Shown: positions 11,061-22,713 of the stretch, piece after piece | How the letters are laid out: every line of letters begins with the position of its first letter | Numbering within the stretch: the first letter of the stretch is position 1 | Origin: Talinum fruticosum | Lineage: Eukaryota; Streptophyta; Magnoliopsida; Caryophyllales; Talinaceae | Reading direction: 5' to 3' | Assembly (NCBI GenBank): GCA_021018815.1 | Contig: JAITYX010000033.1 | Coordinates: 3,776,001 to 3,840,000, forward strand | Length of the DNA stretch: 64,000 nt | Notes under the pieces: model-generated | Seen by the model: the letters and a program-made list of their open reading frames with translations, nothing else | Database searches by the model: none | What the model was told of the DNA's origin: nothing | Made by a program: the position numbers and the translations under genes

Positions 11061-11728
11061 AGATCGAAACTTTATCGAGGTATGATTGGATCTTTGCTAT
11101 ATCTTACTTCCAGCAGGCCGGATATAATGTTCAGTGTTTGCCTATGCGTAAGATTTGAAGCTAACCCAAAAGAATCACATCTCACTCGCAGTGAAAAGAA
11201 TATTCGGATATCTTGCAGTACTCGGAATTTAGGTCTATGGTATTCCGGAGACTCGAACCGACTCTTACCGGATACTCGGATGCAGATTATGTAGGATACA
11301 AAGTTGATCGAAAGAGCACATTTGGAGCTTGCCAATTTCTGGGTCAATCCCTAATATCTTGGCATTCAAAGAAACGAACTCAGTAGCTCTATCAACCGCC
11401 GAAGCTGAATATATTGCAGCTCGAGCTTGTTGCGCTCGGATTCTATGGATTAAGCAACACTTGAAGGATCTTGGACTATTCCTCAACTCGGCTCCAATCA
11501 AGTGTGACAACCAAAGCGCAATCAGCATCACCAAGAATCCCGTCCGAAGCACTCGAAAACAAAGCATATCGAGGTCGGATATCACTTCTTACGTGATCAC
11601 TCGGAAAAGGTGATATTGAACTTGAGTTCATTCCTACTAATCTTCAATTAGCTGATATCTTTACTAAGCCTCTTGGTGAAGATCAGTTTTGTTTTATTCG
11701 GAATGAGCTTGGTATGTTAAATGCTTAA
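11061..11728 (+). pseudogene. SV-1 RNase H (broken)
   Basis: Begins near MIGSLLYLTSSRPDIMFSV (11082), continues with the Asp-rich YSDADYVGY region in another frame, then STAEAEYIAA (11390) and CDNQSAISITKNP (11505). It ends with FIPTNLQLADIFTKPLGEDQ and a natural stop after NELGMLNA at 11728, the same end as in SV-2. Frameshifts at about 11250 and 11600. Confidence 0.85.
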
Positions 11729-11925
11729 TTATGTGCTATTCTTATTCATTGCATAATTTTGTGTTATGTGTTTTCACTTTTAATAACCATTAGCTCAGCT
11801 TGATTCGAGTGTTACCGGCTTGGTAGTTATTTCGTGTTTTGAGTCACTCGAAACCAATCCGAGTCAAACTCGGACGTAGAGAAACTTGGACTTCAAATTT
11901 TCTGAAACTATCTCTAGACCGAGTG
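11729..11925 (+). other. SV-1 post-pol spacer with env-like region deleted
   Basis: This stretch follows the same sequence as SV-2 after its RNase H stop (read on the minus strand from 17651 to about 17450), up to ctctagaccgag, and then joins the LTR directly. In SV-2 about 2.6 kb (spacer, env-like ORF, 3' spacer and polypurine tract) lies between these points. The polypurine tract is missing in SV-1. Confidence 0.7.
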
Positions 11926-13504
11926 TGAAGACTCGGACACTTCTCAACGCTTTTCCGAGTTGCATTAAATGAATCGGTATAACCATCTCATACTTATAGA
12001 GTTTTGATTCCAAGGCATTCTCTCGTATCTCGAAACTTCTTTGAGTAAAATGGTATCTTCTCTAAGTGATACAGCTTTTACTTCTTATATTTCTTGCTTA
12101 TCCGTGAGTGACTCGAAAACCGGTTCTCTCGTTCGAGTCCAAAGATCACTCGATTTATCGCAGATTGAATAGACTAGTATTTCGTCTTTTCTCACTCGGA
12201 ATCCGACTTCGGTTATAAGCTCTATTTCGTTAGAGTCAGTATCTCTAGTCTATTTCGTACTTAGTCTATATCAAGTTATCTCACTCGATATTCTTTACTT
12301 ATCTTGATCTATCGCTTAGACTAAGTCGGATGGAATTCCGAGTATCATTGATATTGGACTCGGAAAATTCCACTTCTCTTCCGACTCGGATAATTAGTTG
12401 ATTAATTATCATATTTATTTTATTATCTCGTGCCTAATCTTGGACCAAAGTATTTTATACTTTGAGAACCAAAATTGATTTATTTTTGTAGGTTATTCAA
12501 ATGAGGATACACCTTTTTCAAACCACAAAAGTAACCGGCTTGAAAACGTCAAATCACCAAGCAGACATGGCTTTTCACCTTCTCTCGCTCCAGTCCCGTA
12601 AGATTGTGTCGAGCTGTCTGTTTCCAAATCTGGAAAACTGGAACGCCAAGCTTAACGGTGGTTTTCACCTTACCTCCGAGGACACCGCTAGTAGTTTTGG
12701 GACTTCCAAGAGAGTTAAACCGTTGTCCAACGTTCACATTACAACGGATACTTTCCGAGTGACTCGTAAAGCGTCTATCAACGATCATAGAGGACTCTCG
12801 GTCAGCAGATGAAGATAACGGCTACTCTGCCTAGTCATCTATAAATAGAAGCCACTTCACAAGACTTGAAGATTGCCGAACCTATTGTTAAAATACATAC
12901 TTGTGCAAAGTCTTTGTATTCATTCTAAATCATCTACTTACAACTCCTATTCTCGTAATTCATTACCTTCCGAGTTGTAAGGTCTTGTACTCGACTACAA
13001 ACTCTTTCTTACATTCTTTGTAAGGTCCCTTGACTAAGTTGTAAGGGTAAACTCAGCTTCGTTGTCCCTAGCTGTAAGGGTTATCTCAGCTAGGAAGTAC
13101 TAGATCGGATAAGGGAATTTCGACTCTAGGAAAACTTGTATAGAGTTGTCTAAGGGAGCAACTCGGGTTCGATCAGTTCACGGTATTTTGTGGACTCAAA
13201 ATAGTGGATTTGACTTCATGTCCGGATTGACACGGTCCGTGGTTTTCCGCCTCGGGAGGGTTTCCACGTAATCTCTAAGTGTTTACTTTCCGAGTTCATT
13301 CTAAACTCGGATTGTCTTAAAGCAAATGATTTACTTGCCATTTCTATCTATGCAGTCTTTCCGAGTCTCTACTTTTTGACTCGTTTTGACTCGAACCGCA
13401 TTCTATTTCTTACTTGGCAAAAGAGTTTGAATTTCCACAAGATTACTTCCTCACCCTATTCACCCCCTCTAGGGTGACTCGGACTCTCCCCGAGCAAACC
13501 TTCA
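11926..13504 (+). mobile_element. SV-1 3' LTR (1579 bp)
   Basis: Starts TGAAGACTCGGAC and ends CAAACCTTCA, near-colinear with 5190-6770 with small indels and substitutions. TATA box at 12840-12847. It is followed by a PBS, which a normal 3' LTR should not have. Confidence 0.9.
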
Positions 13505-13573
13505 ATTGGTATCGAGCCTAGCCTTTCAGGAAAGATCTAACCATCCAAAGGTCTAAAGATCAAATGGCTCGGA
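13505..13573 (+). mobile_element. Second Sirevirus PBS and 5' leader stub
   Basis: tggtatcgagcc at 13507 and the following bases to caaatggctcgg match the leader after the 5' LTR (6773-6838), up to the gag start codon. The sequence then switches at ggaa into an inverted Sirevirus LTR. So the 3' LTR of SV-1 also serves as the 5' LTR of a further internal region, of which only ~70 bp survive. Confidence 0.8.
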
Positions 13574-14816
13574 ATGACTCAATCGAGTTGCTCCCTTAGA
13601 CAACTCCTTACAAGTTTTTCCTAGACCGAGAAATTCCCTTATCTCGATCTAGTACTTCCTGACCGAGATAACCTTTACAGCTAGGGAAAACTGGGTTGAG
13701 ATAACCCTTACAGCTCGCTCAAGGGACCTTACTCGAAACTAAGAATAACTATTTGTGATCGAATACAAGACCTTACAACTCGAAAAATATTAATTACGAG
13801 TCGGAGTTGTAAGTAGAAAATTGAATATGAATACAAAGACTTTTGCTCAAGTATATGTATTGACCATTGGTTAAGCAATCTTCAAGTCTTGAGAGTTGGC
13901 TTCTATTTATAGATGACCAAGCAGCACTAGCCGTTGTGACCATCTTCCGACTGGAAGTCCTTTGTGACCATTGTAAAAGATTTTCCGAGTCACGCAGAAA
14001 ATAGCCGTTGATGTATGTTCGTTGGGCAACGGCTCTTAACTCTTTTGGAAGTCCCAAAACCACTGGCGGTGTCTTGAAAAGTAAGGTGGAAACCACCGTT
14101 ACGTTTAGCGTTGTAGATTTGCAGCTTTGGAAACAGACAACCCCGACACAGTGTGTGGGGTTAGGTCGCAGATGGAAAAGCCTTGTCTGCCGGTGATTTG
14201 ACGTTTTGAAGCTCGGTTACTTTGTAATTCAAAAATAGGATAGCCTCGTTTGAATAACCTACAAAAGTAAGTCAATTTGGTTCTCAAAGTATAAAATACT
14301 TTGGTCCAAGATTAGACACAGATCATAAATTAATTAAGATAATTAAGTGCATAATTATCTCGAGTCGAAAAACGAATGGAATATTTTGAGTCTAATATCC
14401 ATGAGACTCAAAATCCATCCGAGTCGAGTCTAAGAGAGAATCAAGTCAAATAAAGAATATCAAACTTGATTTAAACAAAGCAAAGTTCAAACAAAATATG
14501 TTGACTTAGAAGAATGAAATATGAAGTCGGATCTGCAGTTATGCAAAATAGAATAAGTGTTTGAACACACGATATATCCGAGTGTTGTTTGAGTGACTCG
14601 GAATAGTGTGTGAACAGAGTATTCTTTCTGAGTCAGTCAAAATCAAGTGAGAACATAAGCAATGGTTTCGTAACACTCGGAAAAGATGATCTATCACTCA
14701 GAAAAGTTTCTAATGCACACGGAATGACTTGAAATCAAAACCTTATGAGAGCTGAAGTCTTATACCCGATTCTTTAATGGAAGTCGAATGATGTATATGT
14801 AATGTCCGAGTCTTCA
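13572..14816 (-). mobile_element. SV-2 3' LTR, truncated (about 1245 bp)
   Basis: Right end gtccgagtcttca is the inverted LTR start, next to the polypurine tract. The left (outer) part is missing: compared with 22714-24283, about 330 bp including the CTTCA end are gone. The inverted TATA box is at 13904-13911. Confidence 0.85.
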
Positions 14817-14832
14817 ATCCCCCTCTTTTGAT
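14817..14832 (-). promoter_or_regulatory. SV-2 polypurine tract
   Basis: atccccctcttttgat on the plus strand is a purine tract aaaagaggggg on the minus strand, directly before the LTR start. It is the expected plus-strand primer site. Confidence 0.8.
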
Positions 14833-15311
14833 GAAAGGCATTCCATACATAGGCAAAACATTGTTAGTGATATAGATCTGTTGTTTTCAATCTAGCTCGA
14901 AACTAAGTCAGCAAGATGTAATAAAATGAAGTTCTATCGGAGCATATTTATCTATTATTGCCAATAGTTTGAGATTGCACAACAAGAACTAAAGTATCGG
15001 AGCAATAAAAAAAATACTTGTAGACAAAACAATGATTGGGCATCGATAGTAGGATTATTAATGAAATGCATTTATTCATTAAGGAAAAGAGAATAACTGA
15101 GTATTAGAGCAATGATAGATATAGTTGACATACTTGAGCAAGAAATGGAAACTCATAAATAATAAACGATGAAACAATTTCTTTAACCATGAAACTCGAA
15201 ATTATTAATGAAATGTATTACTTTATAAAAAAAAATTACACAAAAAAAAAGGGTGAGAAAACTCCCCTAAACAAGACAACAAATTTTTCTAACTATTCTC
15301 CCTGTTGCCTT
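14833..15311 (-). other. SV-2 3' untranslated region
   Basis: About 480 bp of AT-rich DNA between the env-like ORF and the polypurine tract. I see no coding sequence or repeat beyond A/T runs near 15230. Confidence 0.6.
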
Positions 15312-17005
15312 TCAACAAAAATAAAAAAGAAAGAATGTATCAAGTAGATACAGATTTGATGTTTGGACAAAAAAATGAAAAAAGAAAACAGAAAAGAAAC
15401 TAAGAAGGAGGAGATGGAGTAGTCTGGGTTGAAAAAGAAGGACGAGTAGTGCGCCTCCACCGATAAGATTGAGAAGATGTAGTTGAACGCGGCGGGGCAG
15501 CACTGGGATTTCCAGTATCGGCTCGGTTATGAGAGGTTGACCTAGAACAAGGTTGTCCGGAGGCTCATCCTCCCGGAACTCGACTCGCTGGAGGGGTGCG
15601 CTCGATCGACCGGCTGCCGACCGACCATGGTCACCGGGGTCCTCCGACCCACTCGGACTACTGTCCGAGCCGATCATCTCCGGTTGTAGTTCTAGAGCAC
15701 TTGGACCCTCGGCTTCGCTCCTTCCTCTGCCTCTTCTTTCTCCCTTTCCTCGAGACGGAGCTGCCTTAGCCGTAGGCTCCGCTGCTTCTTTTTCTTCCTC
15801 TTGTGAGGGTGATTTGGCCGGACTCGAGGATTCCTCGGAGGTGTCCGAGTCGACGGGTTCTCGAGCCACCTTTGATCGCCTCTCCTAAAGGAGCTCGATC
15901 GGCTCCCTCTCGCTCCCTAACCAGAGCCTTCATCTCAAGTAGGACATCCTACTGCTCGCGATTTGGGATTGAGTCATTTTCTGGTAATGGTCATAGACCG
16001 AAGGACGATCTTTAATGACCGGAGGGTGTCCTTGAACTCGGTGGACACCGAGGAGAGCTTGTCCATGAAAGCACTGGACAAGGCGGAAGAGATAACTTGA
16101 GAAACACCTGAGGTGGAGGCACCACCAGGTGGAGGAGGTAGAGAGAGAGGAGTTTTAGTATGAGTCTAAGGCGGAGAAGGTGGCCTCAGTTCTTAGCTAT
16201 GGACCCAAACACCCGGTTGGGTTTCCCGGTATCCATACCCAAGAAGTTCCTTTTTGCCAATGACTATAGCAGCCTCGAAACTATGTTAGGATCTAAGGGA
16301 AGAGGAACTTTGAATTGTTTGCAAACGAGGGTGAGAAGAGCCCCGAAAGGAACAGGGGTGGTCTTCTTGTTCGAGTCCGAGCCGGCACACCTGCCATCTA
16401 CTCAATGATAGCAGGGAAGAGGTCTACTTCATAGCCCTCTAGAATATCAAATAGAGCTTTGAGATGCTTGGAGTTGGGGTTCTCCTTGCTAGAATGCTAT
16501 GAGAAGAAGGTTCTCATCAAGCAAGAAACATAGAAGGCGAGCTTCGACTTTAGTTGGATCACGAGAGAAGTTTTTATGTGACCCAGGGCACTCTTTAGTG
16601 TACTTCTCAAAGAATTCGTCAGCAACCTCATTGAAAGGTATGGGGTCGCTCTTCAAGAAAAGAGAAGATACTTTGAAAAGTCGATGGAGGAGGGAAGTAT
16701 TGATGCGAATGGTTATGTTCTGAACTCGTGATGTGAGGATACCCTCGTAGCTGGAAAGATGAGTGTAAAACTCAAAGACGAGGTCGGGATAAATGAACTC
16801 ATTGAAACAAAGGAAATCGTAGACCCTAGTGGATTTGATGTGAGGCAACCACGAAAATTTTGTGTTTGGAAAGAATTTATCATCCAAGCACGAGATGCTC
16901 GGGTGACAAGAGGTTTGGAAGGAGTAGAGGGACCTTCCCGGCTTTTGTGCGAGGCTTCTTGGTGGCGGAACCAAGAAAATTAGGGTGAGAACCTCTTTTC
17001 GGCAT
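15312..17005 (-). pseudogene. SV-2 env-like ORF (broken)
   Basis: The likely start is the ATG at 17005 (MPKRGSHPNFLG), a basic N-terminus. After a frameshift near 16900-16980 the frame 16975-16489 carries KFFPNTKFSWLPHIKS, FNEFIYPDLVFEFYTHLSSY and ITIRINTSLLHRLFKVS. This resembles the domain seen in env-like ORFs of plant Sireviruses (sometimes called 'putative plant transposon protein'). The C-terminal frame (15869-15312) is rich in Glu, Ser and Pro, has a Gly/Arg run (KGERRGRGRS), and ends in a hydrophobic Leu/Phe segment. It is called env-like by position and resemblance; a role in entry is not established for plant copies. At least two frameshifts and several stops separate the parts. Confidence 0.7.
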
Positions 17006-17651
17006 TTTGGTATAGAAAAGAGAAAGAGAATGAGCTTTTGAGAGAGATCGAGAGAGAAGGCTCGAAGAAAATAAAAGAGTAGAAGAAGACAGAACCGAGA
17101 GCAACAGATCTTACTTGAGATGTTCTTCACGAAGCTTGAGATCACCAAGCGTTGCTTTGATCATAGAGAGCTTGTTGACGAAGATTTCGTTGCGAGAGAG
17201 AAAGTAAGCGAATGGTAAAGTAACGAAATGAATGACAATAAGCGCTATTTATAGAGAAGTCGGCGTCCTTCAATATCCATTCCGACTCAGCTCTTCAGCG
17301 GTCACCTCGACCGGTGTGACTGTTCTCTTCTCCAACGGTTAGAATTCCAGCGAGTTGCCTCCCAAAGGCTAGTTGACTCGATCACAGCGCTCGAGAGAAA
17401 TAGAGAAAAAGAAAGATTTAGAAAATAAATTCGAAATTCTCCACTTATCTAGAGATGATTTCGGAGGTTTGAAGTCCAATTTTTCTCAAAATCTGAGTCC
17501 GACTAAACTAAGTTTCGAGTGACTCGAAACCGCAAACAAATAACAACTCTTCACTCGGTATCACTGGTTCATTTGAACTAATAACTTATTAAAGAAAGTA
17601 AGTACACAACACATAATCATGCAGAAAATATTCACACAAAAAGGCACATAA
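17006..17651 (-). other. SV-2 spacer between RNase H and env-like ORF
   Basis: About 640 bp, no conserved coding frame. It contains a TATA-like gctatttatagag (about 17250) facing the env-like ORF. The TATA could drive a subgenomic env transcript, which I infer only from position. The part nearest RNase H is shared with SV-1 (11729-11925). Confidence 0.5.
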
Positions 17652-18305
17652 TTATGCGTTTAACATACCTAGCTCATTCCTAATAAAGCAAAATTGATCT
17701 TCACTAAGGAGCTTAGTAAAGATATCAGCCAATTGAAGATTGGTAGGAATGAATTTGAGCTCAATATCACCTTTCTCGGAATGGTCTCTTAAGAAATGAT
17801 ACCCGACCTTAATATGTTTTGTCTTTGAGTGCTGAACTGGATTCTTGGTGATGCTGATTGCACTTTGATTATCACACTTGATTAGAATTGATTTGAATGC
17901 AAGTCCAAGATATATCAAGTGTTGCTTTATCCATAAAATCTGAGTATAGCATGCCCCAGCTGCAATATACTCAGCTTCGGCAGTTGATAGAGCTACTGAG
18001 TTTTGCTTCTTTGAGTGCCAAGATATCGGGGATTGACCTAGAAACCGGCAGGCTCCTGAGGTTCTTTCCCTATCAACATTCTACCCAACATAATCAGCAT
18101 CCGAGTATCCAAGTGAGAGTCATTTCTGAGTTTCTAGAGTACCATAGACCTAAATTCCGAGTCCCTGCAAGATATCTCGAAAATTCTCTTCACCGCAGTG
18201 AGATGTGATTCTTTTGGATTAGGTTGAAATCTTGCACACAGTACAGACACTAAACATTATGTCCGGCCTACTGGCAGTAAGATATAGTAAAGAACCAATC
18301 ATACC
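17652..18305 (-). pseudogene. SV-2 RNase H (broken)
   Basis: The end (17918-17652) is open: CDNQSAISITKNPVQ, KGDIELKFIPTNLQLADIFT and the natural stop after NELGMLNA, exactly as in SV-1. The upstream half, including the ALSTAEAEY region, is present near 17960-18010 in another frame. Confidence 0.85.
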
Positions 18306-19140
18306 TCGATAGATTTTATGATCTACTCGCTTTACCTTTTTCTCGAGTCCAGTTTTATGTCGCTACTCATGGGGGTTGCTGCATGCTTTGCATCTTGAAG
18401 TTTATACTTCTTTAGCAGCTCCTTGGTGTACTTTAATTGATGGACATATATTCCATCTATGTCTTGCTTGATTTGTAGGCCAAGGAAGAAATTGAGTTCT
18501 CCTATCATACTCATTTGAAATTCCTGTCTCATTAACTTGGAAAATTCTCGACACGTAATTTCATTAGTAGCTCCAAAAATTATGTCATCAACATATATCC
18601 GAGCAATCGGAAAGTCTTTCCCCTTGGTTTCTATAAAGAGAGTCTTGTCAATTTGACCTCTCCTAAAATCATTTTGAACCAAGAAATTGCTCAGTCTTTA
18701 ATACCAAGCTCTGGGAGCTTGTTTAAGACCATAGAGAGCTTTTTGCGGTTTGACAACATGATTTGGAAATTCGGAGTTTTCAGATCTAGGGGTTGCTCAA
18801 CATAGACTTCCTCTTCAATAAAACCATTGAGAAATGCACATTTCACATCCATTTCATACAATTTGATATTCATGCTAGATGCAAATGCCAATAAAATTCT
18901 AATGGCTTCAATTATGGCTATAGGTGCAAAGGTTTCCCACAATCAATCCCTTCTTCTTGATTGTAACCTTGAGCCACAAGTCTAGCCTTATTTCTGACTA
19001 CCAACCCACCTTCATCCAGTTTGTTCTTGAAAACCCATTTGGTTCCTATGACTGGGTGGTCGAAGGTCGTTTGGTTAGAGTCTAGACTTGGTTTCTTTCG
19101 AATTGATTGAGTTCCTCTTGCATGGCCTCTACCCATTCAG
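18306..19140 (-). pseudogene. SV-2 reverse transcriptase (broken)
   Basis: GTKWVFKNKLDEGGLVV and RLVAQGYNQEEGIDCG (19136-18918), then MDVKCAFLNGFIEEEVYVEQ (18850), then an open part (18682-18332) with RIYVDDIIFGATNE, MIGELNFFLGLQIKQDIDG and YTKELLKKYKLQDAKHAATP. The YVDD catalytic motif is unchanged. Two frameshifts (near 18940 and 18685) break it. Confidence 0.88.
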
Positions 19141-19640
19141 CATTCTCTAGTGCATTTCTAGGTTCAGTTAATGATATGAATGCAGTGAATGCACATAGAT
19201 TTTGAAGAGAGGAACGAGTTCTTACCCCACTCGTTGATGTCGGATATGATATTTTCTAATGGGTGAGTGGAAGCATACTTGAATGCTCTACCTATTCTCT
19301 GGTTTACCAGATCTGTAGGTTGAATTGGTTGATCCTCGTAGTCCGTTCTGAGTGAGCTTGTTCATCAGATTGACCTTCATAATTCCGAGTTGGCTCTTGA
19401 GTCGTCTCATTCCGAGTGACTTCATTCTAAGTGACTTCATTTTGAGTGTCATGGATTTGATTCTTGATGAGCTCATTTTCATCACGATCATCATCTCCGA
19501 TGAGCTTTAGGTCCGAGAATGATGATTCACTTGGCTTTTCCTGTTCAATCTCATCAAACATAACGCGGATGCTTTCTTCCAGCTTTGTTAGTTCTTTTAT
19601 TGAAAATGCGATAAGCTTTGTTATGAGATGAATAACCAAG
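19141..19640 (-). other. SV-2 integrase-RT linker
   Basis: Acidic connecting region with KLEESIRVMFDEIEQEKPSE (about 19590) and repeated Asn-Glu-Val/Met-Thr units, matching 9721-10200 in SV-1. Several stops. Confidence 0.55.
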
Positions 19641-20460
19641 AAAAATACCTTCATCTCGACCGAGCATCAAACTTAGTCGGTGATCCTTACCATTGTTGTG
19701 AACAAAGCACTTACATCCAAAGGGTCCGAATTATGAAATATTGGGTTTCTTCCCTTTGTAAAGCTCATATGGATTTTTCTTCGTAATGGGTCCGATGAGG
19801 CATCTGTTCAAAGTGTAGTTAGCTATGTTGATCGCCTCAGCCCGAAAATAGTAGGGTAGGTTGTGTTCAATCATCATAGTCCTTGCTATTTCTTCAAGAG
19901 TTCTGTTCTTTCTCTCCACCACTCCATTTTGTTGAGGAGTTCTTGGTGCTGAGAAGTTGTGAGAGTTGCCATTCTTATCACAAAACTCTGCAAACTCCGA
20001 GTAGTCGAACTCCGTTCCATGGTCGGTTCAAATTCTCTAGATCCGAGTCCGAGACTCAACTCGGATTTTCCTTTAGAGCTTGCTGAACTCTTTAAAAGCT
20101 TCATTTTTATACTTAAGAAAACATACCCGGGTAAATCGTGAGTAATCATCAACAATAACAAGCACATATGATTTACCTCCGAGACTCTTGACCGGGATTT
20201 CACCACATAAATCCATATGCAACATTTCAAGCACTTTGGATGTGGAAACAGCTTTCAGGGATTTGAAGGATGATCTCGACATGTTTCCCTTTTGCGCATG
20301 CTTCACAAATTTTATCTTTCTTAAATGCACAATTAGGCAATCCTCCGACTAAACCATGGGATGCAAGTTTCTTAATGGTATGCATGCTAACATGACCTAG
20401 TCTATGATGCCATGTCCATGAATCATCATGAAGAGATGCTTTTAAACAAGATAAGTTCTG
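19641..20460 (-). pseudogene. SV-2 integrase (broken)
   Basis: LHMDLCGEIPVKSLGGKSYV (20260-20200) carries the first catalytic Asp, and VIVDDYSRFTRVCFLKYKNE follows. The second Asp region is in another frame (EFEPTMERS shadows it). VERKNRTLEEIARTMMIEHN (19920 on) carries the third acidic region, followed by LPYYFRAEAINIANYTLNRC and YELYKGKKPN. At least two frameshifts. Confidence 0.82.
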
Positions 20461-20960
20461 ACTCGGGTCGAAAGGGGAATAGTGTAAGTGTTACCTGATC
20501 TCTTACCCGAGAGCTTGATCTCTTTGGTAGCATCATCGAAATATAGCAGTTGGTCCGAGTGAATCTTACCTCTTGACCTTTATCACATAGCTGAGAGATG
20601 CTTAGCAAGTTATACTTTAACCCTTGGACAAGGTATACTGGGCTGACCAGATTGCTTCCTTTTCCAATCTTGCCAATCCCAATTATCTTGCCTTTGCTGT
20701 CATCCCCAAACGAGACTTTTCCTCCTTTTTAGTCCTCTAACTCGGAAAATAGTCTTGAATCTCCCGACATGTGGCGTGAGCATCCACCGTCTAGGTACCA
20801 ATGCCCTTTTGTTCTTTTTCGAGTCACCTGCAAGTCGAAACAAATTAACCCTTCGACTTCCTCTAACGAACCCAAGTAACACCCTTTACTCGTGGTCCTT
20901 TTCGAGGAAGAATATTTTTCGAAACCTAGATTTTAATGACTTTGGGTTTGGTCCGATTCT
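20461..20960 (-). pseudogene. SV-2 aspartic protease (broken)
   Basis: On the minus strand the active-site region (20800-20770) reads a Trp-Tyr-Leu-Asp-Gly-Gly-Cys-Ser-Arg-His stretch: Gly replaces the usual Ser of Asp-Ser-Gly. Downstream come the Lys-Val-Ser-Phe-Gly-Asp and ...Gly-Ile-Gly-Lys-Ile landmarks, then LSISQLCDKGQEVRFT (20608 on). Confidence 0.75.
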
Positions 20961-22660
20961 CGAGTCTTCCGTTTAGAGAACTAAGTCTCGTGTCTCTTTC
21001 TTTTGAGAAACTTTTCTTTTTAAACCGGTGGAGAAGGCTTTCTCCTGTGAGCCGGTCCGTGCTCGATCCTCTTTTCATTCTCATCAATAGGACCGTGCTC
21101 AGCCTTCCTAAACTTCACAGCTTCGGAATCTTTTTAAAAAGTTTTGAGTAGGAATTGGATTCCACCTCTTTGTTAAAACCAAGACCTTCTTTTCGAAGGA
21201 GACACATTGGGACCCTAAGAGCATATCAAGGTTTTTTGACCTTGAGTAAACTTTAAAACAAGATCTTGAGACTCGTTGAGCTTTTGCTTTAGTTGCTCAT
21301 TTTCTCTTTTGAGTAACTCATACTCAGTCTCATTGGATTGAGCACCAGTCTTAAGTTCTTTGAGAGTAAGTCTTAGTTTTTCTAATTCATTTTTTAAAGA
21401 GATGCTCTCAAAATTGATTAACTTATGTTGTTCTTTAAAAAGAAGAGAGTCGAATAGGACTTTTCTTCCAAAGTGAAAATATACATAGCTAAATCAAATT
21501 TGGAAAACTTCGAAAGTATTCAATTACCTCGTGAGGATTTATTTCCTCACTGTCTCGAGTGATCTGGATCCGACTGCTTTCGGCTTCGAGTCGAGAGTGC
21601 CATCGACATTTTGAGTTATCCGAGTCTTCCTCGTCTTCCGATGAGTCTTCATCACTCCATGTGGCCATCATAGCCTTTTTCTTTCTTTTGTCCCTCTTTC
21701 TGTTGGGAAAGTCCTTGACTATGTGTTCCTTGTTGCCACATTCAAAACAGACCGAGTTCTTAGTCAAAGATAACTTTGAAGGGGAAGAGTGTTTACCTTT
21801 TTTATCCTTCTTGTCTTTCTTATAGTACTCTTCTCTTGGCTTCTTATCCCATCTCTTGTGCTTCATTATTCCCTTGAAGCCTCTAGCGATAAGTGCCATG
21901 GGATCCTCTTCGAGTCGGATGACCTCGGATTTGCTTCTCTCGGTATCCGAGGCTTTCGGCGCAATGTTCTTTTTGGTGCCGACCTCTGCATCCTCCTCTT
22001 CCAGGAGTATCTCATGGGTGAGAAGCGTCCTAATGAGTTCGTCCGGCTTCGGTAGAGACAGGTTCCGAGCCTCTTCGATAGTCAGTTACCTTGGGACCCC
22101 ATCTTCTCTTGGGTAGACTCCCGAGTATCTTTTTGCACATTTCCTCATGGGAAATCTTTTTACCCAGAGATTTGAGATTGTTGGTAATCTCGGTGAAGCC
22201 GATGAAGATCCGAGTGATGTTTTCTTCCGGCTCCATCTTGAACAGCTCATACTTGTGATGATATTGGCTTATCTTTGCTTGTCCGACCTGGCCTCGTGCC
22301 TTCATAAGTATTGACCATTGTGTCCCATACTTCTTTGGCCGTGTCACGGGCAAACAGTCGGTTGTACTCTTCTAAGCCGATGGCGCACATCGGAATGTTC
22401 ATCGCCTTAAAGTTCTTTCCGAACTTTTCTATTTCTTTACCAGTGAACTCAGCCTTTGTCTTGGGCACGAGTCTTGTTTCTTCCGTCTTCATGGGAATGT
22501 AGTTGCCTACTTGTATGATGTTCTAGACATCTTCATCATGATCTAGCAGGAAACATTCCATGAGCTTCTTCCAAGTGCACGAAGTTAGATCCTTTGAACT
22601 TTGGTGGTCTCTTGGAAGATCTTCGTTCATCGAACTCTCCGTTGTTCGAGCTATTTGATC
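20961..22660 (-). pseudogene. SV-2 gag and gag-pol linker (broken)
   Basis: The start codon position (near 22655) reads ATA instead of the ATG seen in SV-1 and SV-4. N-terminal pieces: FKAMNIPMCAIGLEEYNRLF (22390 on) and KISQYHHKYELFKMEPEENI. Then an open 136 aa stretch (21899-21489) has MALIARGFKGIMKHKRWDK, the CCHC knuckle starting CFECGNKEHIVKDF, and MMATWSDEDSSEDEEDSD. The linker to protease follows (21480-20961). Confidence 0.82.
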
Positions 22661-22699
22661 TTTAGACCTTTGGATGGTTAGATCCTTTCGGAAAGGCTA

Positions 22700-22711
22700 G
22701 GCTCGATACCA
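22700..22711 (-). promoter_or_regulatory. SV-2 primer-binding site
   Basis: ggctcgatacca is the inverse of tggtatcgagcc, two bases inside the 5' LTR. Same variant as both SV-1 sites. Confidence 0.75.
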
Positions 22712-22713
22712 AT

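Larger units (their letters stand above)
5190..13504 (+). mobile_element. SV-1: Ty1/copia Sirevirus-type element, plus strand
   Basis: Two closely similar LTRs (5190-6770 and 11926-13504) flank a Met-tRNA-type PBS, gag, protease, integrase, RT and RNase H in copia order. The copy is dead: every gene has stops or frameshifts. Compared with SV-2 it lacks the env-like region: only about 200 bp separate RNase H from the 3' LTR, and the sequence jumps straight into the LTR. The Sirevirus call rests on gag (CCHC knuckle followed by MMATWSDED and a long basic region), the domain order and the env-like ORF in its sister copy. Confidence 0.85.
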
